From Podarcis raffonei (lineage: Eukaryota > Chordata > Lepidosauria > Squamata > Lacertidae), in assembly GCF_027172205.1 (NCBI RefSeq), contig NC_070607.1:23598069-23662068 (forward strand): a stretch of DNA of 64,000 nucleotides, in the 5' to 3' direction. Positions 1 through 11,330 of the stretch are shown piece by piece; position 1 is the stretch's first letter; the number at the start of each line of letters is the position of its first letter. A model generated the notes under the pieces. That model ran no database searches and was not told where the DNA came from. It saw nothing but the letters and a program-made list of their open reading frames with translations. The position numbers and the translations under genes are program-made.

Positions 1-424
1 TAGATCTTTGCACCCCAGCGCCGCATATGCTTAAGACGGCCCTCCACAACGGCCCGACCCCTGGCTCGGAAGGGGGGCAAGGGGGGGCGAGACAGGCCTG
101 CTCCACCATAGCCCAGCCCTGTTTTGCTCAGGTTGGCGCCACAACCTCCTGGCAGATGTGGGGAATGGATTCCCCTTGGAATTAACATATTATGAATTCC
201 AGGGCGGCTACCCCTTCTTCACTGCGCCACAGCAGACGCTGTGGCCTGCCTGTCTTAGGACCTGGGAGACAGAAAGGAAAATACAAAACAGAGGAAGTAA
301 CCAACCAGTTATTCACAACAGAAAATATCATCTGGGGACCACAGCTGAGGACCTGCCAAGCTATCAACAGCTGTGGACAAGTCATGCCAGGGAGCTAAGC
401 CACATGCATCAGTGATGTGTGATG

Positions 425-425
425 C

Positions 426-469
<44 letters not shown>
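425..469. repeat. (AAT)n microsatellite
   Basis: About 15 uninterrupted units. Confidence 0.95.
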
Positions 470-828
470 TTTCTATGCCACTCATCTCCTCTGGGCCTTG
501 GAGCTCCTCCTATCTTCAGAGGTCCCTCTCATCATTGCTAATGGGCACACTTGTCTTGCCAAGTTTTTCACCATCATCTGACAGGCATCCCTCTTGCAGG
601 GCAATATAAGGCTTGCTTGCAAAGCAGCACTTTGTGACATCAGCTGGCAAACAGGGGCCAGGCTGCTGGGTTGTCAGGCAGCTGAATTAAGAAAAATAAA
701 AGGGGGGGTGTCAATGTGTGCTGGGATGAGGCCACCGTGGGTCAGGCCAGAGGGTGCTGTTGGGGTGTGTGGTTGTGCTTCTCCTTGTTGTGCATCTTGC
801 TCCCCCACCCGTCCCTTTAGCTGCTCGA

Positions 829-925
829 TAGAAGCATAGCATGGCAGAGTTGGAAGGGACCCCAAGGGTCATCTAGTCCAACCCCGGCAATGCAAGGATC
901 CTGCCCACAGCAGAACTACCCAAAC
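829..925 (-). mobile_element. CR1 LINE tail fragment
   Basis: Contains GGAAGGGACCCCAAGGGTC and ATCTAGTCCAACCCC, the complement of the CR1 3' end. Confidence 0.8.
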
Positions 926-934
926 TGCATAGAA

Positions 935-1372
935 ATTTATTCATGTATGTGACTACAGCGGCAAGAATGTTACTCACCCCAAAATGGAAAGAAGCAGAAG
1001 TCCCAGCAAAGGAAGAATGGATATAAAAACATGGAATATGCTGAAATAGTGAAACTTGCTGGAAGAATAAGAAATCGAGACAACAAACTTTTTATAAAAG
1101 ACTGGATATGGTTTATTGAATATTTACAGATAAACTGTAAACAGATAAAAACATTGGAAGGATTATTGCGTATATACGGTATTTAAAGTAGATAAACAAA
1201 TGAGCAAATTAAATGAATTTGGATATGCAGAAGATATTTTTTTAAAGTAACTTTAAGGAACCGCAGAAAGAGGGGGGAGGAAGTCAAGTTTTGAAATGTT
1301 AAAATTATTGTAAAATTAAGGAAATGTATCAACCTGAAATGTATAAATAAAAATTTTAAATAAATTAATAGA
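935..1372 (+). mobile_element. L1-like LINE, 3' end
   Basis: In broken frame the DNA reads as the L1 ORF2 C-terminus (VTTAARMLLTPKWKEAEVP), comparable to the ATTAARILLAKNWKTQEVP of the copy at 24 kb. An AT-rich 3' UTR ends near TAAATAAATTAA. Confidence 0.65.
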
Positions 1373-1647
1373 AGACGCAAAAAGGGAGAATGCCAGGGGA
1401 GGGGCCATCTTATCTTGTATCTTTTGCAAGTGAGCAGGGAAGTCACATCTCTGAGTAGCCCTCCTTGATGGGATCCTCATCACAATCCTCCCGCCCCGTC
1501 TTATTCCCCCATTTAATATGGGTTTGCTGTTCCCACTGAGAATTTGATGTGTAAAAACGACAACATGGAAACCTTCAATCGGGATTTCAATGAGGAAGGC
1601 GTTGTGTGGATACTTATTGCATTTCTATCCTGCCTTTTTCTCCAAGG

Positions 1648-2012
1648 TAAGGTAAAGGTAAAGGACCCCTGGGCGGTTAAGTCCAGTCCAAGGTGACTAT
1701 GGGGTTGTGGCGCCCATCTTGCTCTCAGGCTGAGGGAACCGGCGTTTGTCCACAGACAGCTTTCCTGGTCATGTGGCCAGTAGGACTAAACCGCTTCTGG
1801 CGCAACGGAACACTGCGACAGAAACCAGAGCGCACGGAAACACAGTTTACCTTCCTTATTTATCTACTCGCAATGGTATGCTTTCAAACTACTAGGCTTG
1901 CAGGAACTGGGACAGAACAACGGGAGCTCACCCTGTTGTGCAGATTCGAACCACTGACCTTCTGATCAGCAAGCCCAAGAGGTTTCAGTGGTTTAGACCA
2001 CAGCACCACCCT
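1648..2012 (-). mobile_element. Sauria-type tRNA SINE
   Basis: The reverse-strand copy begins on the plus strand with the (AAGGTA) tail at 1648 and ends at the tRNA-like head (GTGGTTTAGACCACAGC). It contains the family landmarks CATGTGGCCAG, TATTTATCTACT and GATTCGAACC (B-box complement). Confidence 0.85.
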
Positions 2013-2610
2013 ACTGTTGACTGTGGAGGGTGATAGAGAACACGGACGTACCTAGGGGTTGGTCAGGTTGACCCCTGTCCAGGGTGCAGGCCCAGTGGGG
2101 GACACGAAAATTGCACCTCTCCTCTCTGGCTTGGAGTGGCTAAGAGCCCATCTGCTTGTCTACACACTCCAGGGGCTGCTCCTCCCCTAATCTGGGTGGC
2201 CGGATGAGGGGTGCAGGCTCCTTTGGGTCCCTCAGCGGAGAAATCCTATCGCTGATCTGGGCTGTCACAGCGGCCCTGCAGAGCCCCCTCCCCAGTTGGC
2301 CAGCAGCACAATTAGACATGTACGCAGAGCACCTAGCGGGGCTCAGAGAAAAAATGGAGAGAGAGGCCAAGAGTTGCAGGAGGAGGAAAAAGGGAAGGTG
2401 GGAGGCAGAAAGGAAAGCAGGGAGGGGAGGAAGGCAGACTGATGGAGGAGGAGGAGGAGAGGCAGAACAGAGCCGACCTCGGAGGCTGTGGAAGAAGTCA
2501 TTGGTGGAGTGCAGAAGGCAACAAAAGGCAAACTTAATGGGTTTCTGGTCCATGGTTTCTCCCAGCTTCAGATGTGCCAATATAGCTCCTTGCCAAGAAT
2601 GCAAGGGAGC

Positions 2611-2936
2611 TGAAATGTACTCAGAGTCGAGAGTGGATTTCATGCTCTTTATTCAGCTCATAGTGGTGAGGAGGAATGGAAGTTCCCCCACAATATCTGC
2701 TTTATATACATTATTTACACAATGGGCTGCACGTGATTGGCTAATTCCGGGATTCTCCTGTAGGCCAATCAGGTTGTGGATTCACTTCCACCTGGAGCTG
2801 GAGTGGGTGGCTCCTGCGGACCAATCAGACTGCTGCATTGTTCTAGGACCAATCAGAATGCTGCATTTTGGATCCTATTGTTCTAGGACCAATCAAACTG
2901 CTGCATTTTGGATCCTATTCAACTCAGCACATAACA
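2611..2936 (-). mobile_element. solo LTR of an endogenous retrovirus-like element (fossil)
   Basis: Read on the minus strand, the 326-bp segment runs TG to CA. It has three spaced CCAAT-type boxes in U3, a TATATAAAG box and an AATAAAG signal. Five-base flanks GGAGC and GGAGT fit a target duplication. No internal region is present, so it is a relic left by LTR recombination. Confidence 0.65.
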
Positions 2937-4014
2937 GGAGTCTAGGTGTGCTTCTGTTGGAGACACAAGGACCAGCAAATGAATGAAAGGAAGGACTCAT
3001 AAGCTTAGAGCCCAGAAGACTATAAATCACTTCCTCCCTTCACACATGTGCCGTGCTGATCTTAGGATAATATTTTTTTATGTAAAAAACAACAACCCCA
3101 CCAGTGATTAGCTGTTTAAACTCCCCAGGATAAACGGTGCCAGCCAAGCAGGGAGATCAGCTTTGTAAGAGCACATGAATACAAATCTGGAAATCTAGTT
3201 AAAAATAAGCTGTTCCCATGGGGACTAAAGGGGAGGCTGGCTCACCCCACCTCTCTGTATTTCTATGCAAAATGGTGACAGGAGAACCAATATTCTCCAT
3301 AATTAATGTGCAAAGATGCAAAAATTCTGGAACAGAAAGTCCTGCTTTTGACATCATTCTGCTGCTTTTTTTTTTGGCAGGGATAAATACCGATAATGTT
3401 TCTTCCTTCTAGAAATCAGCACTTCTTACCGTGGGTAGGTAATATCCAGCTTACCTTGCTGCCTGGTGCAAGCTCCAAAGGAGCGTTTACATGGCGGAAA
3501 TAGAATTAATTCCTGGGGAAATATTCTGAGCGATTTGAAAAGCAGCATTTAACAGCAAAGCTGCTAATTGTGCTTCAACTGGTGGCCACTAACTTCTAAA
3601 GAATTATGCCCAAAAGACTAGCTCACTTGAGCCAGGCTCAGCCTAGCCAGCCTCACAGCATCGTTGGAAAGAGGGAGAGCCATGTGTGTTACCTTGAGCT
3701 CTTTGAAGGAAAAGTAAGAAACAAACACAATAATAAACAGACCAAAACAGATTTGGACTGCACAGCCCTAGAGGATTTCTTCAAGCAGTCAACTGTCTTC
3801 TGTAGGATAGGATACATGGGCATCCTAACTGAAAATGGGACTCTCCAGCCAGAGTTAAGCACTCTTAAGAGACTTAAGTGGTGCTTCGCTCCTCCCAACC
3901 CACTAAATTCAAAAGGACTCGAAAAGTGCCTAATTTTGGCTGCTTATTTATTTAAGTTGTTGGTATGCTGGGGTTTTTTTTTCAGGCAGACCTCACAAAG
4001 CATTTTACATAATA

Positions 4015-4192
4015 CAGTAGTACCTCGGGTTAAGTACTTAATTCGTTCCAGAGGTCCGTACTTAACCTGAAACTGTTCTTAACCTGAAGCACCACTTTAG
4101 CTAATGGGGCCTCCTGCTGCTGCTGCGCCGCCGGAGCCCAATTTCTGTTCTTATCCTGAAGCAAAGTTCTTAATCTTAAGCACTATTTCTGG
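4015..4192. mobile_element. pogo-like MITE, 3' truncated
   Basis: Starts CAGTAGTACCTCGGGTTAAG after TA and follows the family body to about 4192, where homology stops. Confidence 0.75.
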
Positions 4193-4799
4193 TGATAAGG
4201 GACTTTCCCGCCAAATAAGGGACGGTTGACAGCTATGGTAGGATTGCTTACGCCACCACTTCTAAGCACACACAGGTCATCCTAGAAACTGAGTTCTAGC
4301 AAGTTCTGGCTGGAAAAAAGTCGTGTGTATGGACTCAGCTATACAGCTGCAAATAAAAACGTTTTAAAGGTGTTGTAATGTGTAATATACAAATGTGAAA
4401 CTAGATGGCGACAGTGAGTTATGCAAAATTCAATGTATTTTTCAAAACTTTTTTTTTAAAAAAAGCAGCATTTCACAGCTTTTTTTAAATATGTGTGTAG
4501 ATTCTACCTGTGTGTGTGTGTGTGCATTTTGCTGTACATTCTGAAAAGCAAAATATCACTGCCATTCTTCCTCTTGAGATGATCTTTCAGAAAGCACAGT
4601 CATCTTCAGCCCTCCTTGTCAAATCACCAGGTTTTAAAATTTTGTTTTTAGTGAAAATTTTAGAGTGATCTTCGTTACAAAAGAATCACGGAGTGGTTTC
4701 TAAAATTCTTTTTTAAAAAACAACCCGCCAACACATTGTACAAAGAAAACAACAATAAGACAGCTAAAATTTATCAAGCCGCCTCAGGGAGCAGTCACA

Positions 4800-5214
4800 G
4801 CTCACACACATCTGAAGGCCTTGAAAAGCATAAATTGTTGGTGTTGGTGCTGACCTTTAAAGCCCTAAACAGCCTCGGCCCAGTATACCTGAAGGAGCGT
4901 CTCCACCCCCATCTTTCAGCCCGGACACTGAGGTCCAGCGCCGAGGGCCTTCTGACAGTTCCCTCATTGCGAGAAGCAAAGCTACACGGAACCAGGCAGA
5001 GGGCCTTCTTGGTAGTGGCGCCCACCCTGTGGAATGCCCTCCCATCAGATGTCAAGGAAATAATCAAGTATCTGACTTTTAGAAGGCATCTGAAGGCAGC
5101 CCTGTTTAGGGAAGTTTTTAATGTTTAATGCTGTATTGTGTTTTTAATATTCAGTTGGGAGCCACCCAGAGTGGCTGGGGAAACCCAACCAGATGGGCAG
5201 GGTATAAATAATAA

Positions 5215-5250
<36 letters not shown>
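4800..5250 (+). mobile_element. L2-like LINE, 3' end, with (ATT)n tail
   Basis: The end of the ORF reads LTFKALNSLGPVYLKERL, then RAFLVVAPTLWNALPSDVKE and FRRHLKAALFREVFNV, which is the Jockey-superfamily (L2/CR1-like) C-terminus. A short UTR (GAGTGGCTGGGGAAACCCA) runs into an (ATT)n array at 5213-5250. Confidence 0.85.
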
Positions 5251-5251
<1 letters not shown>

Positions 5252-6551
5252 GGATTGTCATCTTCACTTAAAATTGTCACTTTCCTCCCGGTGGCAGCAT
5301 ATTGGATAATGACCACCTGGACAGAATTTCAGACCAACCATGGCAAATTATTCGAAGCAGTAACTTATTTATGATCCACCCTCGCTACCCGAGCAATATT
5401 ACGGAGTAAACTCTCCACTTCCGCTGAACTCCCGCAGTGCCAGCAGCATGAAATCCAGATTGGCATGAACTACCTAGGCAAGCGTAATATACATTTATAG
5501 AGCAGAACAGAGATGTCTCATGCCTTGCGCTGAGCAGAAGGTTAATATATTCTCTACAGCTCGTTTAATCTTCTTTACCCTAATTGTTTACTGACAATAT
5601 AGTTGCACTGGGATTAGCTATGATTAACTGTGCCTCTTAAGTTAATACAGGAACTTTCAAAACGTGTGGGTTGTTTTTTTAAAAACAAGTTACTTACCAA
5701 TATCAAAATGTATTGCACTTAATATTTTAATGACCAATTAATTTTCTAAACTGGGGTACAAATACACACAGCATGGACTTTGACGAAGTTAAACTTGCTA
5801 GGGCAAAGGAACAAACCGTTTTTAACCGCTTATAGCGAAAGACCATCACTAACAAAATGAGGAGGAAAGAGAGATTTGTCAGTTATAATAAAAAGGATAA
5901 AAACAGATCGACAGAATGTAGGAGGACATTGAAACAGGAATGGCAAAACATTCATATCTCCCTCTCAGGTTTAAGGGGGAGTTATACTTATACCAATACT
6001 TACTTTAAAAAATGTTTAATTCCCTACACCAGCTTTACAGAAGTTATAACAAAATCTGCAAGGCTCAAAAATACCTCAAAAATGTAAAATGAAGACATGA
6101 CCGAGGCAGAAACAAATAAGCCAGCTCCATGGGAGATATTGATGCATTTGTTTAACTCTCCGGCTCAAATCCATTGGATTTAAAATTGCGTAACTTTGCT
6201 TGATTGTGGGCTACATGATTTGTGAAGCTAACCTCCTCTTTCCTCCGTCATGTTTATGTTGGGGTTTTTGCTTCGTTTCGCTTATGAAAGACCATTTTAT
6301 TCCTGCAAGTATTTAAGCGGCTGCAACCACACAACTTGAACAGCTATAGCGGCAAGATTTATGGGGTGGAGAAAGGAGCAACATTGCACATTTTGCAAAA
6401 TCAATCACGGAATTGTACGTCTGGCAAGAATGCCCTGTAATCTAACTCAGTTTGCTGAAATATGTCCCCTTCCTTCCCAAACATTCCTGGGATGTTAGTC
6501 TAGCAGTTGATGGAAACCAACTCAAAGACTGCCAGATTGTTTGCTAGACCA

Positions 6552-6640
6552 GGGATGGATCTAGGACTCCAGCTCCCATCCACCTCAGCCAGCAGGGCCA
6601 ATGATTAGGATGATGGGAGTTGTAGTCCAATGATATTCTC
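6552..6640. mobile_element. small fold-back hAT-like repeat
   Basis: CCAGCTCCCATCCACC pairs imperfectly with GATGGGAGTTGTAGTCC, the common squamate 'ACTACAACTCCCATCATCC' fold-back motif. Confidence 0.45.
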
Positions 6641-6649
6641 TTGTTAACT

Positions 6650-7366
6650 ATGCTGTTTTAAATGTTCATTTTATATTTGACTTCACTTAGCACTCTTTTC
6701 TTTTGAAATGTTTAGGATTTATTTTTTTTGTTAACTTTGTTTGTGTTAAATATGTATTCTGTATTTGACCTGCTTTGTAATGTTTTATTTTGAAATCTTT
6801 AAGATAATATTTTATCTTCCTGTTAATTATGTTGCTTTTACTATATTCTTTATATTTTATTTTCTTCAGAAATGTTTGGTTCTGGATTGTTTTATTGATG
6901 TTTAATATGCTGTAAACCGCTTTGAGATTTTTCTTAAAAATATAAAGCGGACTAGAAATGAAATTATGGGACGCAGGTGGCGCTGTGGGTAAAACCTCAG
7001 TGCCTAGGACTTGCTGATCGTAAGGTCGGCAGTTCGAATCCCCGCGGCGGGGTGAGCTCCCGTCTTTCGGTCCCAGCTCCTGCCCACCTAGCAGTTCGAA
7101 AGCACCCTTAAGTGCAAGTAGATAAATAGGTACCGCTTTATAGCAGGAAGGTAAACGGCATTTCCATGTGCGGCACTGGTGCTGGCTCGCCAGTGCAGCT
7201 TCGTCACGCTGGCCACGTGACCCGGAAGTGTCTTCGGACGGCGCCGGCTCCCGGCCTCTTGAGCAAGATGAGCACGCAACCCTAGAGTCGGTCACGACTG
7301 GCCCGTACGGGCAGGGGTACCTTTACTTTACCTTAGAAATGAAATTAATAATAATAATAATAATAC
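6650..7366 (+). mobile_element. LINE 3' tail hosting a SINE
   Basis: GTAAACCGCTTTGAGATTTTT and AATATAAAGCGGACTAG are typical squamate L2/CR1-like LINE tail phrases. The tail ends in (AAT)n after the inserted SINE. Confidence 0.55.
6967..7333 (+). mobile_element. Sauria-type tRNA SINE with 14-bp target duplication
   Basis: The tRNA-derived head (GGTGGCGCTGTGGGTAAAAC, box B GGTTCGAATCC in related copies) leads to a GGTACCTTTACTTTA tail. The flanks repeat TAGAAATGAAATTA exactly at 6953-6966 and 7334-7347. The copy sits inside a LINE 3' tail. Confidence 0.9.
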
Positions 7367-7814
7367 TGAGAGAGAACCACATTGGCTACCCTGATATCTT
7401 GTCAGTAGGTTAGCACTGCTGAGGTAGTAGCTCAGCTTCACTCTTCTTTTATTTCTCTTTCCTCCCATCCCTGCCTTAACCGCCCTCCCAACCTGGATTT
7501 TTTTTTAAAAAAAGTGTGCTTGCTGCTCAGCTGTAATTTGTGGAGATGTAGAAGAGTCCTGGTTCACTTCAAGCTGGAGATCTGGTGTGGATCATGTGAT
7601 TATCCCTTTGAAGTGTACAAAATATCTATATATTTTTAAGCTCAGCGCTGGCCTTCCTACTCAATTATTGGCACAATCCCTTTTCAGTGAAACCAGCTGG
7701 CTAAACAGAAAATGACACACAGCCCCACCCCTCCCCACAAGGAACAGTTTCCATATACTCAAGAGAATGCCCTAGGTGTGCTGTTGTATAGAGGTTTGTA
7801 AATTTTCAAAAGGG

Positions 7815-7849
<35 letters not shown>
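7815..7849. repeat. (GTT)n microsatellite
   Basis: About 11 units. Confidence 0.95.
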
Positions 7850-7851
<2 letters not shown>

Positions 7852-8002
7852 GTGGTCCAACAACAACCTGTGAGCTTCTAAGACTGAGGGCAAGCGTCCT
7901 GTCCCAAGCTGGTAGCAGGAATATTATTAGGAGGGGGCATCTGTGATCCACATACCCTAGAACCCCACTTGCCCTAGAGCCATTGTGGCATAATGTTACA
8001 GC

Positions 8003-8328
8003 ATGGGTAGGCAAACTAAGGCCCAGGGGCCGGATCAGGCCCAATCGCCTTCTCAATCCGGCCCGCGGACGGACCAGGAATCAGCATGTTTTTACATGAG
8101 TAGAATGTGTCCTTTTATTTAAAATGCATCTCTGGGTTATTTGTGGAACCTGCCTGGTGTTTTTACATGAATAGAATGTATGCTTTTATTTAAAATGCGT
8201 CTCTGGGTTATTTGTGGGGCCATAGGAATTTGTTCAATTTCCCCCCCAAAATATAGTCCGGCCCTCCCACAAGGTCTGAGGGACAGTGGACTGGCCCCCG
8301 GCAGAAAAAGTTTGCTGACCCCTGGGTT
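8003..8328. mobile_element. non-autonomous hAT element
   Basis: Begins CATGGGTAGGCAAACTAAGG and ends AAGTTTGCTGACCCCTGG. The interior holds a near-repeat of about 70 bp (AATGTGTCCTTTTATTTAAA at 8105, then a variant at 8168). It pairs with the CR1-nested copy. Confidence 0.8.
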
Positions 8329-8332
8329 AGAA

Positions 8333-8520
8333 TGTTAGACTAGGAGCTGGGAGAGCAGGGTTCGAATCTTCACTCAGCCATGAAGCTCTCTGGGTGAGCT
8401 TGGGCCAGTCACGGCCTCTCAGCCTAACCTAGCTCACACGATTGTTGTGAGGATGAACCTACACTACCTTGAGTTACTTGGAAGAAATAGGTGGAATATA
8501 AAGGTAATAATAATAAAATA
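8333..8520 (+). mobile_element. MIR/CORE-like tRNA SINE
   Basis: GCAGGGTTCGAATCTTCACT then GGGCCAGTCACGGCCTCTCA and a GAGGATGAACC stretch: the MIR-like order of box B, then the 'GGCCAGTCAC ... CTCAGCCT' core. Confidence 0.6.
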
Positions 8521-8675
8521 GAAGAATTCCCAAACCAAACCTTAGCTTAAGCTACCTTGGCAACCAGTCTTTATAGGTCTTTAGAAGGACAAAATGGGAT
8601 CAGGAGTTGCTTTCTTGCAAAAAAATGAAATGGAAAACTTACGCCTATTTGATATCAAATCCCACAAAGTAAATA

Positions 8676-8917
8676 CAGTGGTACCTCGGGTTAAGTACTT
8701 AATTCATTCCAGAGGTCCATACTTAACCTGAAACTGTTCTTCACCTGAAGCACCACTTTAGCTAATGAGGCCTCCTTCTGCTGCTGTGCCGCCGGAGCCC
8801 GGTTTCTGTTCTCATCCTGAAGCAAAGCTCTTAACCTGAAGCACTATTTCTGGGTTAGCGGAGTCTGTAACCTGAAGCGTATGTAACCCGAAGCGTATAT
8901 AACCCAAGGTACCACTG
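8676..8917. mobile_element. pogo-like MITE, complete
   Basis: TIRs CAGTGGTACCTCGGGTTA and AACCCAAGGTACCACTG, flanked by TA on both sides. The interior repeats the phrase AACCTGAAGC. Confidence 0.88.
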
Positions 8918-9991
8918 TAAATCACTCATATCACTATGTGGCAGATTGGTTAGCATGGCAGACATGAACCCAAGTGCCTAACTATAAAACCAAAGACACT
9001 TTTATCCCAGGAGCACAATTCAACACCTTCTGTCGTTCATAATACTTCCACTCTGCAAAGGATGATTTCTGCAACCCTCACAATGCACTGGTAATGCAGG
9101 TCTGAGTAGATGCTGGAAGAGACTCACTCAAGGCCACATACTGTTGCAGAAGCAAGAGATGTGAAACTTTTAATTCAGGGCTCCTGCATTGACTCTCTGG
9201 TCATTGAATTAGTGCTACTTTCTTTGAAAGCAGATACCCACATTATGCGTGTTACTTTTTCAAGCTTCTCAAATAGACGATGGATAAATTAGGGCCTTTT
9301 TTGGAGGGGAGGAAAACAGAAGAAACTCAAGGGAAAAGTCTTGTGATTGTATTTTTTTTAAAAGGATACTACTAATAAGTTATCTGCTGCCCCCTTCAGG
9401 CAACTCCAAACATTACAAATACAGCTGAACAGCTGTTCCTTCTGATTACGGTAAGGAGAAAATCAACCCACCCCAGCTTCTGTCACTACATTGGGACACA
9501 TTTGGAAAGGGATTACAGACAAGGTATCTGTCTGACGGGAACGCAAGGTGAAAATCAGCTAACACCTGCACAAACCAGGAGAGTTCCTGGAAGCAGATTT
9601 GCCTGGAATTGTGACATTTTGGCTCCTGGTCATGTAAGCCCTGCTACAGAAGTCGTCCTCCCTTGCCCCAGTTGGTCTTCCTATTGCTGCTAACAGGGTA
9701 GATTATCTCTCTCTCACACACACACACGTCAGTAAGCCTTTCAACCGATGTCAGCGACTGGGCTCAGCACCGGGTTCTGCCCCGACTGGGCTAGGCGACA
9801 GGAGCACTTTCAGAGACCTTCCAATCCTGGACTCGCAACTGTGCATTGTGAGCAACAAACTCATGCAGAGTATAAATAACGCGGAAGCTAGCTGTGAAGC
9901 ATAACTCCTTTTATTTCTAATAGCTACTACAAACTAACAAACTACTGGCTTGCATGAGTGTTACACCTCCCAGTCAGCCATCTAGTCACTA

Positions 9992-10254
9992 CAGTGGTGC
10001 CCCCAAGACGAAATTAATTTGTTCTGCGAGTCTTTTCGTCTTGCGATGTTTTTCGTCTTGCGAAGCACGGTCCGTCGCAACTGCGCCTCTTCAAGCGGCT
10101 TTAGGAAAAAAGCGAACGAACTCGCAAGACGTTTTCGTCTTGCGAAGCAAGCCCATAGGGAAAATCATCTTGCGAAGCGACGCAAAAACCGAAAAACCCT
10201 TTCGTCTTGCGCGTTTTTTGTCTTGCGAGGCATTCGTCTTGCGGGGCACCACTG
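9992..10254. mobile_element. pogo-like MITE, second family with CGTCTTGCGA phrase
   Basis: Ends CAGTGGTGCCCCCAAGACGA and TTGCGGGGCACCACTG, flanked by TA. The interior has six exact GTCTTGCG copies, one variant and one inverted copy. Confidence 0.85.
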
Positions 10255-10407
10255 TACATAGATAAGACTCTCTCCACACAGAGTCAGGCAGTCAAGTAGA
10301 AGAGCAGTTTCCGCCCCCTCCTTTCTCAAAACATCAGATCAGGTGATTTTTGCAATGGGAGGGGTGAAAGTATCAACAACACACACACACACACAAAACA
10401 CAACATG

Positions 10408-10843
10408 TTGTTGTTTAGTCGTTTAGTCGTGTCCAACTCTTCGTGACCCCATGGACCAGAGCACGCCAGGCACTCCTGTCTTCCACTGCCTCCCGCAGTT
10501 TGGTCAAACTCATGCTGGTAGCTTCAAGAACACCATCCAACCATCTCATCCTCTGTCGCCCCCTTCTCCTTGTGCCCTCCATCTTTCCCAGCATCAGTGT
10601 CTTCTCCAGGGAGTCTTCTCTTCTCATGAGGTGGCCAAAGTATTGGAGCCTCAGCTTCACGATCTGTCCTTCCAGTGAGCACTCGGGGCTGATTTTCTTA
10701 AGAATGGATAGGTTTGATCTTCTTGCAGTCCATGGGACTCTCAAGAGTCTCCTCCAGCACCATAATTCAAAAGCATCAATTCTTCGGCGATCAGCCTTCT
10801 TTATGGTCCAGCTCTCACTTCCATACATCACTACCTGGAGGAG
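10408..10843 (-). mobile_element. BovB (RTE) LINE, 3' end, 5' truncated
   Basis: The minus strand encodes the end of a reverse transcriptase ORF with ESWTIKKADRRRIDAFELW, LRVPWTARRSN and YFGHLMRREDSLEKT, which I recognise as BovB. The 3' end lies at the left (TTGTTGTTTAGTCG). The frame is open for about 140 codons, so the copy is fairly young. Confidence 0.9.
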
Positions 10844-10969
10844 GAACCAGCAAGCCACTGCCAAGAATCCCTGCCAAGAAAACTCCATAGACAAAGACAA
10901 CAGGCATATAAACACAACATACCCTCGAACATTTCTCTGATGAAAATAGGGGTGTCCTATTCCATAAAA

Positions 10970-11330
10970 TAAAAATAGTAATAATTTTATTCTTTATACC
11001 CCGCCTGACTGGGTTGCCTCAGCCACCCTAGGCTGCTTCCAACATACAGTGGTACCTCGGGTTAAGTACTTAATTTGTTCTGGAGGTCCGTTCTTAACCT
11101 GAAGCACCACTTTAGCTAATGGGGCCTCCCGCTGCGCCGTCGTGCAATTTCTGTTCTCATCCTGAAGCAAAGTTCTTAACCCGAGGTACTATTTCAGGGT
11201 TAGCGGAGTCTCTAACCTGAGGCATATGTAACCTGAAGCGTATGTAACCCGAGGTACCACTGTATATAAAAACATAATAAAACTACACAGGGCAGCCTTC
11301 AGATGTCTTCTAAAGGTTGTATAGTTATTT
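10970..11330 (-). mobile_element. L2-like LINE 3' end split by a TIR element
   Basis: The complement of the L2-like UTR runs 10975-11046 (CCCCGCCTGACTGGGTTGCC). It resumes at 11263-11330 (GGGCAGCCTTCAGATGTCTT) after the pogo-like element inserted at TA. Confidence 0.75.
11047..11262. mobile_element. pogo-like MITE inside an L2-like LINE
   Basis: Complete TIR pair of the CAGTGGTACCTCGGGTTA family at a TA target, splitting the LINE tail at 10970-11330. Confidence 0.88.

Noticed and set aside
2156-2986. 276-codon open frame on the plus strand
   Set aside because: The protein is Arg/Gly/Glu-rich and then runs through the solo LTR; no domain or codon pattern of a gene is seen.
7025-7040. tRNA-like box B motifs (GGTTCGAATCC) at many places
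   Set aside because: All recognised instances lie in Sauria, MIR-like or CR1-associated repeats; no cloverleaf tRNA gene was found.
9718-9727. Short CA and GT runs as CRISPR-like or regulatory repeats
   Set aside because: Plain short microsatellites; no spacer structure, and the genome is vertebrate.
9745-10330. Possible LTR around the CGTCTTGCGA MITE (TATAAATAA and TTTTATT signals)
   Set aside because: No terminal TG/CA pair or target duplication could be set, so I left it unassigned.
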